A DNA stretch of 7,401 nt from NCBI GenBank assembly GCA_016938245.1, contig JAFGUY010000027.1, positions 1 through 7,401 on the forward strand, written 5' to 3'. Position 1 is the first letter of the stretch. Every line of letters starts with the position of its first letter. Made by a program: the position numbers and the translations under genes. The stretch is from Candidatus Omnitrophota bacterium. GTDB lineage: Bacteria; Omnitrophota; Gorgyraeia; Gygaellales; Profunditerraquicolaceae. The notes under the pieces were generated by a model that worked only from the letters and a program-made list of their open reading frames with translations, did not search any database and was not told the origin of the DNA. Below are positions 6,482 to 7,401 of the stretch, in pieces.

Positions 6482-7401
6482 TAGTTTTCTTAAATTCCTC
6501 GGCTAGAATACCCCTGTCAATTCCTGTATCAATGAAATCCCAAGGCAGTAATTCATCAACGCGCCGGCTTGAAAGATAAGATAAAGGGTCTATTCCTAAT
6601 TCTTTAAACGAAGACTCCCAGAGATCAAATTTGAAATAACTGCTCCAGGCATCAAACCTTGCACCTTTATTAAAAGCACTCAATATTACTTCGGACAACT
6701 TTCTGTCCCCGCGTGAAAGCACCCCTTCTAAAAAGCTCATATTCAAATTATGAAAACTGATTTTAAACTTTTTGAATTGAATAGACTTTCCTTTAATATA
6801 ATCCTGCTTATATTTTATTCCTTCCGGGGTTTGCATAGGAAACCACTGCAAAGCGGTATGCGGCTTTGGAATAAGAGCATTGATACTGATGTTAACCATT
6901 GCGGAAGGTTTACCTGTCTTTCTTCTTAAATCAGATACCTTAGAGGCAAACTCAATAATAGCATCCAGATCCCCATCTTTTTCATAAGGTATCCCGATCA
7001 TAAAATATAATTTTACGTGCTGATAGCTGCATTCGTAAGCTTCTTTTAAAGTATTAAAAAAACTTTCGCTGTCAAAATCTTTGGCTAATAAATTCCTTAA
7101 AGCTTGCGAACCTGCCTCAGGGGCAAAGGTAAGCCCTGTCTTCTTAAATTTTGCTATCAGGGATGAAACTGATCCCATTATATAGCTAGCCTTTATCGAA
7201 GGTAAAGAAATAGCCACTCCTTTAGGTTTAAACAGACCCGTAAGCCTATTTAAAAGTTCTTCCAGGCGCGGATAATCGCTTACCGATAATCCCGATAAAG
7301 AAAATTCCTCGTAACCTGTGTTTTTGCATATAGTATCTGCCAAATTTAAGGCTAATTCAGGGTTACGATAGCGCAAGGGAAAATATTGAGACCTGGCTTG
7401 G
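6471..7401 (-). CDS. B12-binding-type radical SAM protein, TIGR03960-like (C-terminal half; 5' end cut)
   Basis: The frame is open from the window edge to a TAA, giving 309 residues. The first visible residues (QARSQYFPLRYRNPE) match what follows the CxxxCxxC iron-sulfur loop in this family (usually a CQAG- or CQAR-like continuation), so the cluster cysteines and the N-terminal B12-binding region should lie just outside. Visible family segments are LTFAPEAGSQALR (90-102), KLYFMIGIP (130-138), IPKPHTALQW (177-186), the EGVLSRGDR region (about 225-233) and a C-terminal LPWDFIDTG stretch. Family members run to roughly 600 residues, so about half is missing. The reaction is unknown; in many bacteria the gene sits near a DUF2344 (TIGR03936) gene and RNase G, suggesting a link to RNA or translation, but those neighbours are not in view. 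The TTG at 7376 is in frame but is not a real start, because conserved sequence continues upstream of it. No functional link to the downstream operon is evident. Confidence 0.88.
   Translation of the reverse strand, partial: QARSQYFPLRYRNPELALNLADTICKNTGYEEFSLSGLSVSDYPRLEELLNRLTGLFKPKGVAISLPSIKASYIMGSVSSLIAKFKKTGLTFAPEAGSQALRNLLAKDFDSESFFNTLKEAYECSYQHVKLYFMIGIPYEKDGDLDAIIEFASKVSDLRRKTGKPSAMVNISINALIPKPHTALQWFPMQTPEGIKYKQDYIKGKSIQFKKFKISFHNLNMSFLEGVLSRGDRKLSEVILSAFNKGARFDAWSSYFKFDLWESSFKELGIDPLSYLSSRRVDELLPWDFIDTGIDRGILAEEFKKTIAI

Noticed and set aside
7374..7376. TTG at 7376 as the start of the radical SAM gene
   Set aside because: The frame stays open to the window edge and the residues before it match the family sequence just after the iron-sulfur cysteines, so the gene is cut by the window.

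Overview
All genes in this window lie on the minus strand, so transcription runs from high to low coordinates. The DNA is moderately AT-rich, densely packed and free of mobile elements, CRISPR arrays or RNA genes that I can see. The content (GspE/PilB-type secretion or pilus ATPases, a HAMP-GAF-GGDEF membrane protein, a receiver/HD-GYP protein and a B12-type radical SAM protein) points to a diderm, probably uncultured bacterium. An Omnitrophota-like or deltaproteobacterial-like lineage would fit, but the sequence does not settle taxonomy.

Layout in transcription order. (1) 7401-6471: the C-terminal half of a TIGR03960-like radical SAM protein, with its 5' end beyond the window. (2) A 67-base gap holds a strong sigma70-like promoter (TTGCCA, 17 bases, TATAAT) and a perfect Shine-Dalgarno. 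(3) 6403-4973: a two-helix membrane protein with HAMP, GAF and GGDEF-like domains; the GGDEF signature is altered. (4) 4965-4519: a stand-alone GspE N-terminal (MshEN-like) domain with no ATPase. (5) 4516-2801 and (6) 2782-1073: two full-length tandem GspE/PilB-family ATPases, each with its own MshEN-like N-domain, Walker A/B boxes and tetracysteine motif. (7) 1066 to beyond position 1: a receiver-like domain without a phospho-acceptor Asp, followed by an HD-GYP phosphodiesterase domain with all expected metal ligands.

Genes 3-7 are separated by only 2 to 18 bases and look like one operon started by the promoter at about 6453-6481. It resembles a compact cyclic-dinucleotide circuit around a type IV pilus or type II secretion motor: a possible nucleotide synthase (GGDEF), three copies of a domain family known to bind c-di-GMP (MshEN), two motors and a possible degrading enzyme (HD-GYP). 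The unusual points are the stand-alone N-domain, the unequal decay of the c-di-GMP-binding motif among the three copies, the altered GGDEF and nucleotide-specificity residues, and the pseudo-receiver on the HD-GYP protein. Whether the circuit uses c-di-GMP, another dinucleotide, or protein contacts alone cannot be decided from sequence.
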